From Siphonodentalium dalli (taxonomy: Eukaryota > Mollusca > Scaphopoda > Gadilida > Siphonodentaliidae), in the NCBI GenBank assembly GCA_032622095.1, contig CP136067.1, forward strand, positions 60,896,893 to 60,960,892: DNA of 64,000 nt. Reading direction: 5' to 3'. Both the position numbers and the translations under genes were made by a program. Below the pieces are notes generated by a model, which searched no databases, was not told where the DNA came from, and was given only the letters and a program-made list of their open reading frames with translations. This document shows, piece after piece, positions 46,901-60,229 of the stretch. Numbering within the stretch: position 1 is the first letter of the stretch; the number at the start of each line of letters is the position of its first letter.

Positions 46901-49900
46901 ATAGAACCCAATAAGAGACTCATGTGATTAAACGTTATATAAAGATTAATAGAACCCTATAAGAGACTCATGTGATTAAACGTTATATAAAGATTAATAG
47001 AACCCTATTAGAGACTCGTGTGATTAAACATTATATAAAGATTAATCTAACCCTATTAGAGACTCACGTGATTAAACATTATATAAAGATTAATAGAACC
47101 CTATAAGAGACTCATGTGATTAAACATTATATAAAGATTAATAGAACCCAATAAGAGACTCATGTGGTTAAACATTATATAAAGATTAATAGAACCCAAT
47201 AAGAGACTCATGTGATTACACATTATATAAAGATTAATAGAACCCAATAAGAGACTCATGTGATTAAACGTTATATACAGATTAATAGAACTCTATTATA
47301 GACTCATGTGATTAAACGTTATATAAAGATTAATAGAACCCAATAAGAGACTCATGTGATTAAACGTTATATAAAGATTAATAGAACCTTATAAGAGACT
47401 CATGTGATTAAACATTATATAAAGATTAATAGAACCCTATAAGAGACTCATGTGATTAAACATTTTGTAAAGATTAATAGAACCCTATAAGAGACTCATG
47501 TGATTAAACGTTATATAAAGATTAATAGAACCCTATAAGAGACTATGTGATTAAACTTTATATAAAGATTCATTGAACCCTATAAGAGACTCATGTGATT
47601 AAACATTATATAAAGATTCATAGAACCCTATTAGAGACTCATGTGATTAAACATTATATAAAGATGGATAGAACCCTATAAGAGACTCATGTGATTAAAC
47701 ATTATATAAAGATTCATAGAACCCTATTAGAGACTCATGTGATTAAACATTATATAAAGATTAATAGAACCCTATAAGAGACTCATGTGATTAAACATTA
47801 TATAAAGATTAATAGAACCCTATAAGAGACTCATGTGATTAAACATTATATAAAGATTAATAGTACCCTATAAGAGACTCATGTGATTAAACATTATATA
47901 AAGATTACTAGAACCCTAAAAGAGACTCATGTGATTAAACATTTTGTAAAGATTAATAGAACCCTATAAGAGACTCATGTGATTAAACGTTATATAAAGA
48001 TTAATAGAACCCTATTAGAGACTATGTGATTAAACATTATATAAAGATTCATAGAACCCTATAAGAGACTCATGTGATTAAACGTTATATAAAGATTAAT
48101 AGAACCCTATAAGAGACTCATGTGATTAAACATTATATAAAGATTAATAGAACCCTATAAGAGACTCATGTGATTAAACGTTATATAAAGATTAATAGAA
48201 CCCTATTAGATACTCATGTGATTAAACATATAAAGATTAATAGAACCCTATTAGAGACTCATGTGATTAAACGTTATATAAAGATTAATAGAACCCTATA
48301 AGAGACTCATGTGATTAAACATTATATAAAGATTAATAGAACCCAATAAGAGACTCATGTGATTAAACGTTATATAAAGATTAATAGAACCCTATAAGAG
48401 ACTCATGTGATTAAACGTTATATAAAGATTAATAGAACCCAATAAGAGACTCATGTGATTAAACGTTATATAAAGATTAATAGAACCCTATTAGAGACTC
48501 ATGTGATTAAACGTTATATAAAGATTCATAGAACCCTATTAGAGACTCATGTGATTAAACGTTATATAAAGATTCATAGAACCCTATAAGAGACTCATGT
48601 GATTAAACGTTATATAAAGATTAATAGAACCCTATTAGAGACTCATGTGATTAAACATTATATAAAGATTAATAGAACCCTATAAGAGACTCATGTGATT
48701 AAATGTTATATAAAGATTAATAGAACCCTATAAGAGACTCATGTGATTAAACGTTATATAAAGATTAATAGAACCCTATAAGAGACTCATGTGATTAAAC
48801 ATTATATAAAGATTAATAGAACCCTATAAGAGACTCATGTGATTAAACATTATATAAAGATTAATGGAACCCTATAAGAGACTCATGTGATTAAACATTT
48901 TGTAAAGATTAATAGAACCCTATAAGAGACTCGTGTGATTAAACGTTATATAAAGATTAATAGAACCCTATAAGAGTCTATGTGATTAAACATTATATAA
49001 AGATTCATAGAACCCTATAAGAGACTCATGTGATTAAACGTTATATAAAGATTAATAGAACCCTATAATAGACTCATGTGATTAAACATTATATAAAGAT
49101 TAATAGAACCCTATAAGAGACTCATGTGATTAAACGTTATATAAAGATTAATAGAACCCTATTAGAGACTCATGTGATTAAACATTATATAAAGATTAAT
49201 AGAACCCTATAAGAGACTCATGTGATTAAACGTTATATAAAGATTAATAGAACCCTATAAGAGACTCATGTGATTAAACGTTATATAAAGATTAATAGAA
49301 CCCTATAAGAGACTCATGTGATTAAACGTTATATAAAGATTAATAGAACCCTATAAGAGACTCATGTGATTAAACATTATATAAAGATTAATATAACCCA
49401 ATAAGAGACTCATGTGATTAAACGTTATATCAAGATTCATAGAACCCTATAAGAGACTCATGTTATTAAACGTTATATAAAGATTCATAGAACCCTATAA
49501 GAGACTCATGTGATTAGACGTTATATAAAGATTAATAGAACCCTATTAGAGACTCATGTGATTAAACGTTATATAAAGATTCATAGAACCCTATTAGAGA
49601 CTCATGTGATTAAACGTTATATAAAGATTAATAGAACCCTATAAGAGACTCATGTGATTAAACGTTATATAAAGATTAATAGAACCCTATTAGAGACTCA
49701 TGTGATTAAACGTTATATAAAGATTAATAGAACCCTATAAGAGACTCATGTGATTAAACGTTATATAAAGATTCATAGAACCCTATTAGAGACTCATGTG
49801 ATTAAACATTATATAAAGATTCATAGAACCCTATAAGAGACTCATGTGATTAAACGTTATATAAAGATTAATAGAACCCTATTAGAGACTCATGTGATTA

Positions 49901-50273
49901 AACGTTATATAAAGATTCATAGAACCCTATAAGAGACTCATGTGATTAAACGTTATATAAAGATTCATAGAACCCTATTAGAGACTCATGTGATTAAACG
50001 CTATATAAAGATTAATAGAACCCTATAAGAGACTCATGTGATTAAACATTATATAAAGATTCATAGAACCCAATTAGAGACTCAATGTGATTAAACGTTA
50101 TATAAAGATTAATAGAACCCTATAAGAGACTCATGTGATTAAACGTTATATAAAGATTCATAGAACCCTATAAGAGACTCATGTGATTAAACATTATATA
50201 AAGATTAATAGAACCCAATAAGAGACTCATGTGATTAAACGTTATATAGAGATTAATAGAACCCTATAAGAGA
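43924..50273 (+). repeat. 48 bp satellite array, block 1 (about 132 monomers)
   Basis: The monomer contains ATAGAACCCTATAAGAGACT followed by CATGTGATTAAACGTTATAT and AAAGATT. The period is exactly 48 bp, shown by variant positions that repeat at multiples of 48. Common variant sites are CTATAAG/CTATTAG, AAACGTT/AAACATT and TTCATAG/TTAATAG. Because 48 is a multiple of three, runs of the CTATTAG variant leave a 16-codon repeating frame open, while CTATAAG puts a stop in it. The reported open frames are therefore a by-product and not evidence of protein. Some monomers carry small deletions (GACTATGTG) or ATTTTGTAAAG. Confidence 0.97.
44810..46160. repeat. Higher-order duplication inside the satellite (671 bp)
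   Basis: Rare monomer variants recur 671 bp apart: AAAGAGTC.TAG at 44879 and 45550, ATAGTACCC at 45225 and 45896, ATTTTGTAAAG at 45304 and 45975, and a shortened GACTATGTG. This is a 14-monomer block (one monomer 1 bp short) duplicated in tandem. A 6-monomer, 288 bp duplication, marked by AATCGAACTCTATAAG, lies at 44404 and 44692. Confidence 0.85.
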
Positions 50274-50702
50274 AAGATTGGGCTGACTTGGGTGAGATGT
50301 AAACAAAAGTCGCTCTGACAAATTGGTCTCAAAAACTACTTTTCACAATTCGTTGAAGACATGGAAATCACCAGGATGGTGTAAAAAAGGACGAAGATTC
50401 TTTGGGTGAACTTTTCGTTTGTATGTGATAATCCGAACTTTGATTTTGTCTATGAAAATCGTATACATTTCCTGAATTCGACTATTTCCAAAAGTACTGG
50501 TCACCAGGCCGTGGACCCACGATAGCAAAGTTTTGTCACGCCAATCTGCTTTCAATCGTTGACAGAATAACACCAATCAAATCTGAATTGATCGGCAGTC
50601 AGGTGGACTGTGTGGACAACAAACTGTGTCAACACAAAGTGATTGGATTTCATTTAGCTGTATCGGTACAGTGACAGTCGGAGCAAAGGGCAAAACAAGC
50701 AG

Positions 50703-51689
50703 ATGGGTCCGAAAAAATCAACAAAAGATAACTTAGCAAAAGATCATGAGAAACGCAGAGAAATTTTAACCAAACAAAAACGCCTCGAAAAATCAGATAG
50801 TATGGAAGACCCGGAACCAGACGCCAAGCGCCAAACAACAGGGGCAGATGCCGACACTGACGCTGATTCTATTTTCACAGAAGATATGGGTTTAGTTGAC
50901 TGCATGAAAATCGTGTTCAAAACGATGAACGTAATAAAACAACAGATGATAAAAAAAAATGATATAACCAAAATAAAGGAAGAGGTACATGCAGAAATAG
51001 TAACTGAATTGAATCAGAGGTGGGAAGCCAGGTTCGAAATAATGGAAAACAAGATAAAAGAATTCGATAACTTTCAGCTGGAGATGGAAAATAAAAAGGA
51101 ACAATGGGACGAGGAGAAAACATAAATAATGGAAAACATGGATAAACACAAAGAGGAAAACAAAACTCTGTCGGAAACAGTCAGTTCACAAACATATAAA
51201 TTGAACGACTTGGAGCAACAGACACGCAAGGACAGTGTTAGACTTATAGGCTTGCACGAAGAAGATGGGGAAACCAACGACCAGTGCATTGAGAAAACCT
51301 TGGATTTTCTTGTGAATAAACTAGGTGCAAAACTAACGATCAAGGATATCTCTATAGCTCATCGACTCCCAAAATCTGAAAAAATGACATATAGGCCAGT
51401 AATAATAAAATTCACATCGAGAATGGCGAAACTGGCTGTAGCATCCATCCGAGAGAAACAAAAGGATAGTACATCAGGAAGATTTATCCATATCATTGAT
51501 GACATGACATTCATGAATAAGCGTCTGTTAAGTAAAGCTCATCACAATAGCGGTGTCGAAAAAAGTTGGATTTCGAACGGAAAACTGTTCTTCAAGCCAC
51601 GAGTTGGAAACAGACAAAGATTCCGTACTGAGGATGAACTTGATGAACTATTGAAGCCAGTGAACAGCCAGACAACAGCCTCCAACTAG
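50703..51689 (+). pseudogene. LINE-B ORF1 (coiled coil plus RRM-like), one stop
   Basis: ATG at 50703 opens a frame of 140 codons to TAA (51123-51125), and the same frame continues to 51689, so a single nonsense change splits a roughly 328-codon protein. The N-terminus is Lys-rich. About residues 60-180 are a long charged coiled coil. The C-terminal half reads VRLIGLHEEDGE, ISIAHRLPKS, RPVIIKF and NGKLFFKPRVG. This is the pattern of L1-type ORF1 proteins (coiled coil, RRM, C-terminal domain) that bind the element RNA. Confidence 0.8.
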
Positions 51690-52627
51690 ATGTAACAAGG
51701 ATGACAACATCAACAAAAACGATACAAACCATATGTACATTGTTACAGTGAATGAATTACAATGATTATACCCCCTCCCCCGTTTTACTAGCAACGGTGT
51801 TATATATATATATACATCAATTATATATACACTGTCTATTTCTATATTCACTACATACATAAATATACTCTCCTCTTCATTGTGACCCGGATTAATTTAA
51901 TCCATCAATAAATGAAATAATAATTATTTAATGAAATATTATAAAGAAAGAATTTATGAAAAGCCCTGAAGCTATCGACAGGCTTTAGTTGTAGACATTA
52001 ATTTAAAGGACAGGAGAGATAACTCTATCTGTCACTGACACAAATTAGAATCTATGTGCATTTTCCTTATACAGATGGAGTTAATATTCCTCTTGAATTG
52101 TTTCTTTAACGGTTAAGCCTCACATTACCTACATTAATATTTTGAAACCCCGCAATTAATGTTCGATTTTTGAATGCTGGATGAACAACAACTGTACAAT
52201 GCATATATATACCCAATTTCGATCTAACTTCACACTTAAAAATAATAAATATGATCATTCAATTACACTTAAATGATATACATGCAGCGGATTATCACTG
52301 CGGCGTGATCGGTGCCACCAGTGGCGATGGATACGTAATTTTATTTGCTGCCTGGCAGGATCCGTTCGACCTATTATTTCACATGCATTGCCACTGGTGG
52401 CACACATCATGTTGCGTTGGTGGTCTTTTGTACTAAAACACCCATGAATCCCATGTTAACAATGAGTTATTTTTATTCTATTTTGTTTGTGATTTTTGTT
52501 AATAACTTACTTATCATTTCAGTCAGTATTAGTGTACTTGCCGCTAATCATGCTGCTGGTTACTATGATCTAATTAAATCCGATTTGTCTGTTGGGTGCA
52601 ACTTAATACAGGTAGTTCACATTCCAC
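51690..52627 (+). other. LINE-B spacer between ORF1 and ORF2
   Basis: 938 bp without a recognisable protein, long for such an element. It holds a TA-repeat at about 51800, AT-rich sequence and an inverted pair, GTGCCACCAGTGGC (52311-52324) and GCCACTGGTGGCAC (about 52389-52402). It may contain a small secondary insertion, but I found no boundaries. Confidence 0.5.
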
Positions 52628-55600
52628 ATGGCACTTAACACCACAATACAAGAGATGCAGGACCGCACCGAATGGGATATTTTAAATGAAATTCCTGGTA
52701 TAAACGACCCTAATGACGAAATAATAGAAACGCCGTTATTCAAAAATTGTAAATACTTCATGCCAGACGAGGTCAACCAAACATTTAACAGTGAGTATAA
52801 AAAACAGTTATCAATGTTTCACTTAAATTGCCAAAGTCTCAATGCGCATTGGGACAGCCTAAATACTTTGCTTTGTGACATGCAGGGTGAGACAGAGAAC
52901 TTCGATATCATTGGACTCTCTGAAATATTCAAAATTTGCGAAAACGTGACCTATTCATTACCAGGATATAAATCAATAGAAACAAAACACAAGACCAGAT
53001 TCTGATGATGTTAGAGGAGGCGTGGCACTTTTTATAAAAGAAGGCATCAGTTTCACACGACGTTCAGACCTATCAGTGTTCATCCCACACGTCTTTGAAT
53101 CCCTATTCGTTGAAGTTTTTTCAGATATTACAAAATCTAAATTCATTGTTGGAGTCGTATATCGACCAAACATGGAGCCTAGGGCAGATCTAGATCAATG
53201 CATAAAAACATTAGACGAATTAACAGACAAACTGAACAAATCTGGAAAACGGGCTTACTTATTAGGCGATTTCAATGTAGATCTTCTTAAAATTGGGCAT
53301 CATCGAAAGTCTGAAGAATTTTTTAACACACTCTTATTGATCACATATATTCTAATAACATAGGCACAGATGTGCAAGCCGGTATTGTTATAACGGATGT
53401 GTCGGATCACCTTGGTACCTTTTTCATAGAACAGACTAACTTTATCCAAAAAAAGCAAAAATTAACTAGAAGAATTTACTCTCCTCACAATATGGACAAT
53501 TTCAAGAGATACTTACTTACAACAGACTTCAGTTCGGTTTATGAAACAATATGTCCAAATGAAGTTTATAATGAATTTATTTCTTTATTCAAATGTGCAC
53601 ATGACAAAGCATTTCCAATACAAAAAATCAAATCTAAAAATAAAATGATAAAAATTCAAGAATGGATGACCGACGGGCTACTTAAGTCCTCTGATACAAA
53701 GTTAAAATTGCATAATCACTATATGAAGCATCCAAATCCGGAATCCAAAACAAAATACAAAGAATTCTGCAAAGCTTTTAATAAAGCCAAAAGAGAAATA
53801 AAATCAAATTATTATAAGCACGCCCTCAATGAAAACCGCTATAATATGAAAAAGTCTTGGGAAATACTCAACAGAATTATCAATAGAGGAAAAGAAAAGA
53901 ACACACTACCTCAAAGTTTAAAAAAAGGTGAACAGGAAATTACTAACAAAACGGCTATATCAAATGAATTCAACAACTTTTTTATATCGGTTGGCGAAGA
54001 ATCAATTAAAACTATACAAACCAATGCAAGCCATGACTACAAAGCATTCCTTACAGAATATTATAGTGATACAATGTTTTTACACCCTACGGTTCCAAGT
54101 GAAGTTATATCAATACTACAAAGCATGCAATTCAAATTCAGTAAAGACTGTGACAGATTATCAACGGAACTCTTAAAACAAGTTTCGAGTGAGGTAGCAG
54201 AACCATTTTCTTACATAATCAATCAATCATTCAAAAATGGGATTGTCCCGGATAAAATGAAAACAGCTCGGGTCATACCAATACCAAAAAAGGGCAATCC
54301 ACATGATTTTAATAATTACAGACCCATTAGTATTCTCCCAGTATTTTCCAAGATAATTGAAAAAGCTATGTATAAACGGTTATCAAAATACTTGAATAAA
54401 TACGATTTCCTTTATAAGCACCAATATGGATTCAGGGAAAACCACAGCACCATGCATCCTGTCCTCCATCTTTTAGATACAATCACTCAGACTTTTAATA
54501 AATCATCAAAACATTCAACATTAGCCGTTTTCCTCGACTTATCTAAGGCTTTCGACACTGTAGATCATAATATCATACTTGAAAAACTGAATCATTATGG
54601 AATAAGGGGTATTGCAAATAAATGGTTCCATAGTTACCTACAAAACAGAACCCAGTATGTAGACTGTTTAGGCGTGAACTCTGAACCTGGAAATATACGA
54701 TTTGGTGTGCCCCAGGGGTCCGTGTTGGGTCCTCTGATTTTTCTTCTATATGTTAATGACATATCTAACTCGACAAATCTTGATCTACTGTCCTTTGCAG
54801 ATGATACTACCGTTCACATTTCCGGCTCTGACCTGACACAACTCGAGAATGAAATGAATAAGGAACTATTTAAAATCAGTAACTGGTGCGCTGCAAATAA
54901 ATTAGTAATAAAATGCAGAAAAGACGAGAACTATTCTATTTAATAACTCAAAAGAATCACGAAATGTATCACTAAAATTAGGGTTGAAAGATATCCAACA
55001 GGTGACCAACTTAAAATTTTTAGGGATAACCATGGATGATAAACTCACATTTAAAAACCACATCTCTTAGATGTACTCTCGTGTAGCCCATGCCAACTTT
55101 GCGATAAATAAGTCAAAAACACATACTCCCCAAAGATTCTAAGAAATGTCTCTATAATGCCTTGATACAGAGTCACTTATTATATGGTATACATATATGG
55201 GGCCATAGCAGCCAGTTAAATCGGTTATTTCTTATGCAGAAAAAATCAATTCGCATTATAAATAACGCAAAATACAACTCCCATACCGACCCTCTTTTCC
55301 GCGAATACAAGATTCTCAAGATAGCTCATCTCTACATATTACAGATAACATCGTTCGTGCGCGACTGGAAATTTGCCTGTACCCCAATATCATTTAATAC
55401 ATTCTTCACAAAGCAGGAAGATAAAACAAAATGAGTAACCCGCCAGAAGGGAACACTGGTTTATGAAACGCCGCGCAACAAGACAATCGAGACCCTACCA
55501 CATTTCAATTATCCGCGCATCTGGAATGACCTGGATAGTAATCTTAGGGAACAAGGAAATAAGGGTACCTTCAAGAAAATTATTAGTGAGAACTTCACGG

Positions 55601-55656
55601 AATCCTATCCCAATGAGGTGGCATGTGATAATCCCTACTGTCCAGATTGTACCTAA
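52628..55656 (+). pseudogene. LINE-B ORF2: endonuclease, reverse transcriptase, C-terminal domain
   Basis: ATG at 52628 precedes an apurinic-like endonuclease: FHLNCQSLNAH, FDIIGLSE, GVVYRP, LLGDFNVDLL and the catalytic VSDHLG. RT blocks follow in one 523-codon frame (53372-54943): [58 protein letters not shown] and [12 protein letters not shown]. After RT come NLKFLGITMDDKLTF and LIQSHLLYGIHIWG, and the protein ends with a Cys-x4-Cys-x2-Cys motif at NPYCPDC before TAA at 55654. Frameshifts lie near 53000, 53335 and 54915, and stops at 55068 and 55432. The enzyme would nick target DNA and copy element RNA. This copy cannot. Confidence 0.88.
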
Positions 55657-56285
55657 CCAACTGACATGCCCTATGCGTATGTGTATATATCTCGGAGCCC
55701 AATGAACGTGTCTGGTGTCAAGCGGGATCCGACATGTCGCTTTTAGTTTATTAAAGGGGTCGTGCCGGATTTCGACTGTCAAAATTGTGAGCCTCAAATA
55801 TCCATCATGTACAACATTCAAACAATAATTTATGTCGACAACCACGTCCATAGAAAACTTGATATTATAACCACTTCATATTATAACCACTTCATTCTAT
55901 AACCTCGTTCTTATAAAATTCAATTCGGTTAAGCGGGTGCCTGCATCTCTCGATATATATTATTAGGTATATATAATATAATTGTCGGTTCCAAACAACT
56001 TAACATGACACGTCTGATCCAAAAAGATAAATATCAGGAGTCGGCAGTTAGATATATCAATTTTCGCACACCATAAGACATACATTAATAATCTATGCAC
56101 AATACCAGCGACATGCTTATCGGCAAGACACACATACATACTATTTGTTGAAGGGTTGACAGGAAGACGGCCATAGGCCATGTCAATCCTGGCACGATGC
56201 CAATATCTATATATATATATATCTATGTTTGTAACATTATTTAATCTGAATAGCATTCTGACCAATAAACTATCTATCTATCTAT
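55657..56285 (+). other. LINE-B 3' untranslated region and (CTAT)n tail
   Basis: About 610 bp of non-coding sequence includes a TA-rich tract (56205-56222), then AATAAAC and five CTAT units that merge into the target duplication. A microsatellite tail instead of poly(A) is known for CR1-type LINEs, which recognise their 3' ends directly. Confidence 0.75.
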
Positions 56286-58013
56286 CTATAAGAGACTCAT
56301 GTGATTAAACGTTATATAAAGATTCATAGAACCCTATAAGAGACTCATGTGATTAAACATTATATAAAGATTTATAGAACCCTATTAGAGACTATGTGAT
56401 TAAACGTTATATAAAGATTCATAGAACCCTATAAGAGACTCATGTGATTAAACGTTATATAAAGATTCATCGAACCCTATAAGAGACTCATGTGATTAAA
56501 CGTTATATAAAGATTCATAGAACCCTATAAGAGACTCATGTGATTAAACGTTATATAAAGATTAATAGAACCCTACAAGAGACTCATGTGATTAAACGTT
56601 ATATAAAGATTAATAGAACCCTATAAGAGACTCATGTGATTAAACGTTATATAAAGATTCATAGAACCCTATAAGAGACTCATGTGATTAAACGTTATAT
56701 AAAGATTCATCGAACCCTATAAGAGACTCATGTGATTAAACGTTATATAAAGATTAATAGAACCCTATAAGAGACTCATGTGATTAAACATTATATAAAG
56801 ATTTATAGAACCCTATAAGAGACTCATGTGATTAAACGTTATATAAAGATTAATAGAACCCTATAAGAGACTCATGTGATTAAACGTTATATAAAGATTC
56901 ATCGAACCCTATAAGAGACTCATGTGATTAAACGTTATATAAAGATTAATAGAACCCTACAAGAGACTCATGTGATTAATCGTTATATAACGATTAATAG
57001 AACCCTATAAGAGACTCATGTGATTAAACGTTATATAAAGATTCATAGAACCCTATATAAAGAGACTCATGTGATTAAACGTTATATAAAGATTCATCGA
57101 ACCCTATAAGAGACTCATGTGATTAAACGTTATGTAAAGATTAATAGAACCCTATAAGAGACTCATGTGATTAAACATTATATAAAGATTCATAGAACCC
57201 TACAAGAGACTCATGTGATTAAACATTATATAAAGATTCATAGAACCCTACAATAGACTCATGTGATTAAACATTATATAAAGATTAATAGAACCCTATA
57301 AGAGACTCATGTGATTAAACATTATATAAAGATTCATAGAACCCAATTAGAGACTCAATGTGATTAAACGTTATATAAAGATTAATAGAACCCTATAAGA
57401 GACTCATGTGATTAAACGTTATAAAAAGATTCATAGAACCCTACAAGAGAGTCATGTGATTAAACATTATATAAAGATTCATAGAACCCTATAAGAGACT
57501 CATGTGATTAAACATTATATAAAGATTCATAGAACCCTACAAGAGACTCATGTGATTAAACGTTATATAAAGATTCATAGAACCCTATAAGAGACTCATG
57601 TGATTAAACGTTATATAAAGATTCATAGAACCCTATAAGAGACTCATGTGATTAAACGTTATATAAAGATTCATCGAACCCTATAAGAGACTCATGTGAT
57701 TAAACGTTATATAAAGATTCATATAACCCTACAAGAGAGTCATGTGATTAAACATTATATAAAGATTCATAGAACCCTACAAGAGACTCATGTGATTAAA
57801 CGTTATGTAAAGATTAATAGAACCCTATTAGAGACTCAATGTGATTAAACATTATATAAAGATTAATAGAACCCTATAAGAGACTCATGTGATTAAACAT
57901 TATATAAAGATTCATAGAACCCAATTAGAGACTCAATGTGATTAAACGTTATATAAAGATTAATAGAACCCTATAAGAGACTCATGTGATTAAACGTTAT
58001 ATAATAACTTTCC
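56286..58013 (+). repeat. 48 bp satellite array, block 2 (about 36 monomers)
   Basis: This is the same monomer and phase as block 1, continuing directly after LINE-B. Variants CCCTACAAGAG and TTCATCGAACC are more frequent here than in block 1, and several monomers carry an extra base (GACTCAATGTG). It ends at TTATATAATAACTTTCC near 58013. Confidence 0.95.
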
Positions 58014-58439
58014 ATTATTATTGTTATTATTTAAATGCACTCTATACAGGAACATGTATTACTTCATGATCTGTTCATTTCTGGATTTATTGACACAAAT
58101 CAATCAGTAAATAAATGAACCTGTCAAACAAATTTACTTCAAGATATATTCCACTTAGACAATTAAATATTAAGACATTTTCATTCCAATGTTGCGCGAA
58201 TTGACAACTTAGCACTACATGTTTCAAAAATATATGTATTATTTAAGGCACCAATACTATAATTAAATGATAAAGGTATGTATCAAATGTCTGCCTGAAC
58301 ATTTAGTCTTGCTGTCCCTAACTTTCTCCCTCTCAGATGTCCTCTGTAGGTATGGTATTATGATCTTTCATTTAGTCTCATGAAGCCATGTAACAGCCTG
58401 ATACATTTGAATTAAAACTTTTAATAATTGATTTTTATA

Positions 58440-59110
58440 CCCCCCACTTTTCAAAGAAAAATGGGGATATACTGGATTGACTTTTTCCATCTGTCCGTCA
58501 ATGCATCCATTGGGGCACCCAGCCATTTGTCCGGGCATATATCTTGGCCATGGTCTATTGCATCTGATTGAAATATGGTATGGAGGTTTGCCATCTGATC
58601 ATGAATGCTTTCAAAAGAGAGGCGAATGACGTTGTTTTCGTTTTCCATTTTAGTGTGATCCCTCATTGTTTATCTGGAAATCTATTTTTGTTTTGTCCGT
58701 TCATGCAGATATCTCAGCCATATTGTTCACCTGATTTCAATTATCGGATTCGCCATCGGGAATGCTTGAATCGGGAGTGCTGTTATTTGCATTTTCCATT
58801 CTAGTGTTATCCTTCTTGAAATATTGTTTTTTGTCTGTCACCTGAGTAATGTGGTCATTGGATCTGAATGAAATTTTATATGGAGGTTCAACATCGGGAT
58901 TGCTTTAAAAAAAGTGCCGTTTGACATTGTTTGCATTTTCCGTTCTTGAGTTATCCTTCTTTGTTTATCTGGTAATAATTCTGTTTGCCTCATGTCCGTC
59001 TTGAGTATCACAGCCATGGTTTATAGGATCTCAGTGAGATTTAGTATGGCTATTTACTATCACAAGGCTTTTCAATGACGTGTTGATGTTCAAATTTTCC
59101 CTTAAAGAGT
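58440..59110 (+). repeat. Roughly 150 bp diverged tandem repeat
   Basis: It opens with CCCCCCAC...GGGGATATACTGG and a CTGTCCGTC tract. About four units follow with ATATCTCAGCCAT, GAAAT.TGGTATGGAGGTT, CATC..GAATGCTTTCAAAA and GTTATCCTTCTTTGTTTATC. It is related to 40.4-41.2 kb. The small frames inside are not genes. Confidence 0.75.
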
Positions 59111-60229
59111 TATTTATTTTTTATTTATTTTAAATTTGGGTTCTGTCCTGCTCATGTTTCAAATTGGCACATGAGGATATGCCAGCCCCAGAGGTGCAAC
59201 TTCTTGTTATTGCTGGCTACTAGTGGTGAAGGAATACATATTGTGATTTTTTGATTACACCAGCTGACAAAAGTTATCCATAGTTTGTGGTTTCTTACAA
59301 GTTGTCATATATCCTACCTGTGTAGGTAAATTAGTAACCAGTGATTATACCATTGTTTTAGCAGTGTTTGGTATTCTTGTACAAAACAGGCTCAGTTGGC
59401 TTATAATATGTCATTGCATTGCAATATAGGGGTATACTGGGATTAGCTTGTCCATCCATGGTTGCAACTTTGTCCTAGCGTGTATTCCTACGTTTGATAG
59501 ATAAATCAGTGGCTAAATCGACTAGTTTAAAAATGTAGTTATTCCCCTATTTTGACATAGAAAGTTTTTGCAACATATGTGTCATATTGTCTGAAATTGT
59601 ATTCCTTCATATACTGGTCAATTATTTTGAAACTTGGCACAGATATTTACTGCTTCAGGAGCCTGGTTTAATGTAGATATTCTGGATTGACTTTTGCACT
59701 GAATTGTGCATATACGCGTGCTATCACTATGTGCTATATTGTTCGTATTTGTTCCATGGAGTTAATGCACTCTTCAGAGCTGATGATGTTGACTGACTGG
59801 TATCCTGGGAATTTGGGGGCTTTAATTTTCCTCTTATCCAGTTATCATGTGAGCATATTTCTGGAACTGACCCCTCAACCACATTGCCGAAGAGCTTGAT
59901 TATTTCTATTCTGGAGTTGTGCTTCTTTGTTTTTCTGGAAATTTAGATTTTCTGTTCACAAAGCTTCGGCTGATTAAACTCATTATATGTTATGCATTAC
60001 ATTCCTGCAATTGTTTTGAAACTTATTTCAGCCATTCTAACTAAAACTTTAATGTGCCACTACAAGAATTTTACTATATACGTAAATATTATTCATGGGT
60101 ACATTGTTCATTGTCAACTGTATATTGGAAAGCATGTATGATTAAACATTGAATGGCCTTAAATTGTGTTAATTTAAAGAGAATAGCTCCTAAACATTAT
60201 ACTTACCAGATATACATTCATTTTCTCAG
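59110..60229. other. Intronic stretch with faint repeat remnants
   Basis: Phrases such as TTTTTCTGGAAATTTAGATTTT and TTGAAACTTGGCACAGATAT recall the flanking 150-175 bp repeats, but the copies are too diverged to delimit. No coding signal is seen before the acceptor at 60229. Confidence 0.4.

Larger units (their letters stand above)
50274..56285 (+). mobile_element. LINE-B: 6.0 kb non-LTR retrotransposon inserted in the satellite
   Basis: Satellite sequence stops after CTATAAGAGA at 50264-50273 and resumes with the same CTATAAGAGA at 56286-56295, a target duplication of up to 10 bp (the first bases could also belong to the tail). The element has a 429 bp 5' leader, ORF1, a 0.94 kb spacer, ORF2 and a 3'UTR ending in a (CTAT)n tail at about 56270-56289. 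RT motifs place it in the CR1/Jockey superfamily. It carries several frameshifts and stops, so this copy is dead but fairly young. It is later than the satellite. Confidence 0.9.

Noticed and set aside
43998-46914. Repeated 60-76 codon open frames with a 16-residue period in the satellite
   Set aside because: The 48 bp monomer is a multiple of three, and the frame is open only where the CTATTAG variant is present. CTATAAG monomers place a stop in it. There is no start context, splice signal or selection evidence.
58337-58349. A 13 nt micro-exon after a strong CTTTCTCCCTCTCAG acceptor and before GTATGG
   Set aside because: Its length is not a multiple of three and would break the matching phase 0 between the exons ending at 43749 and starting at 60230.
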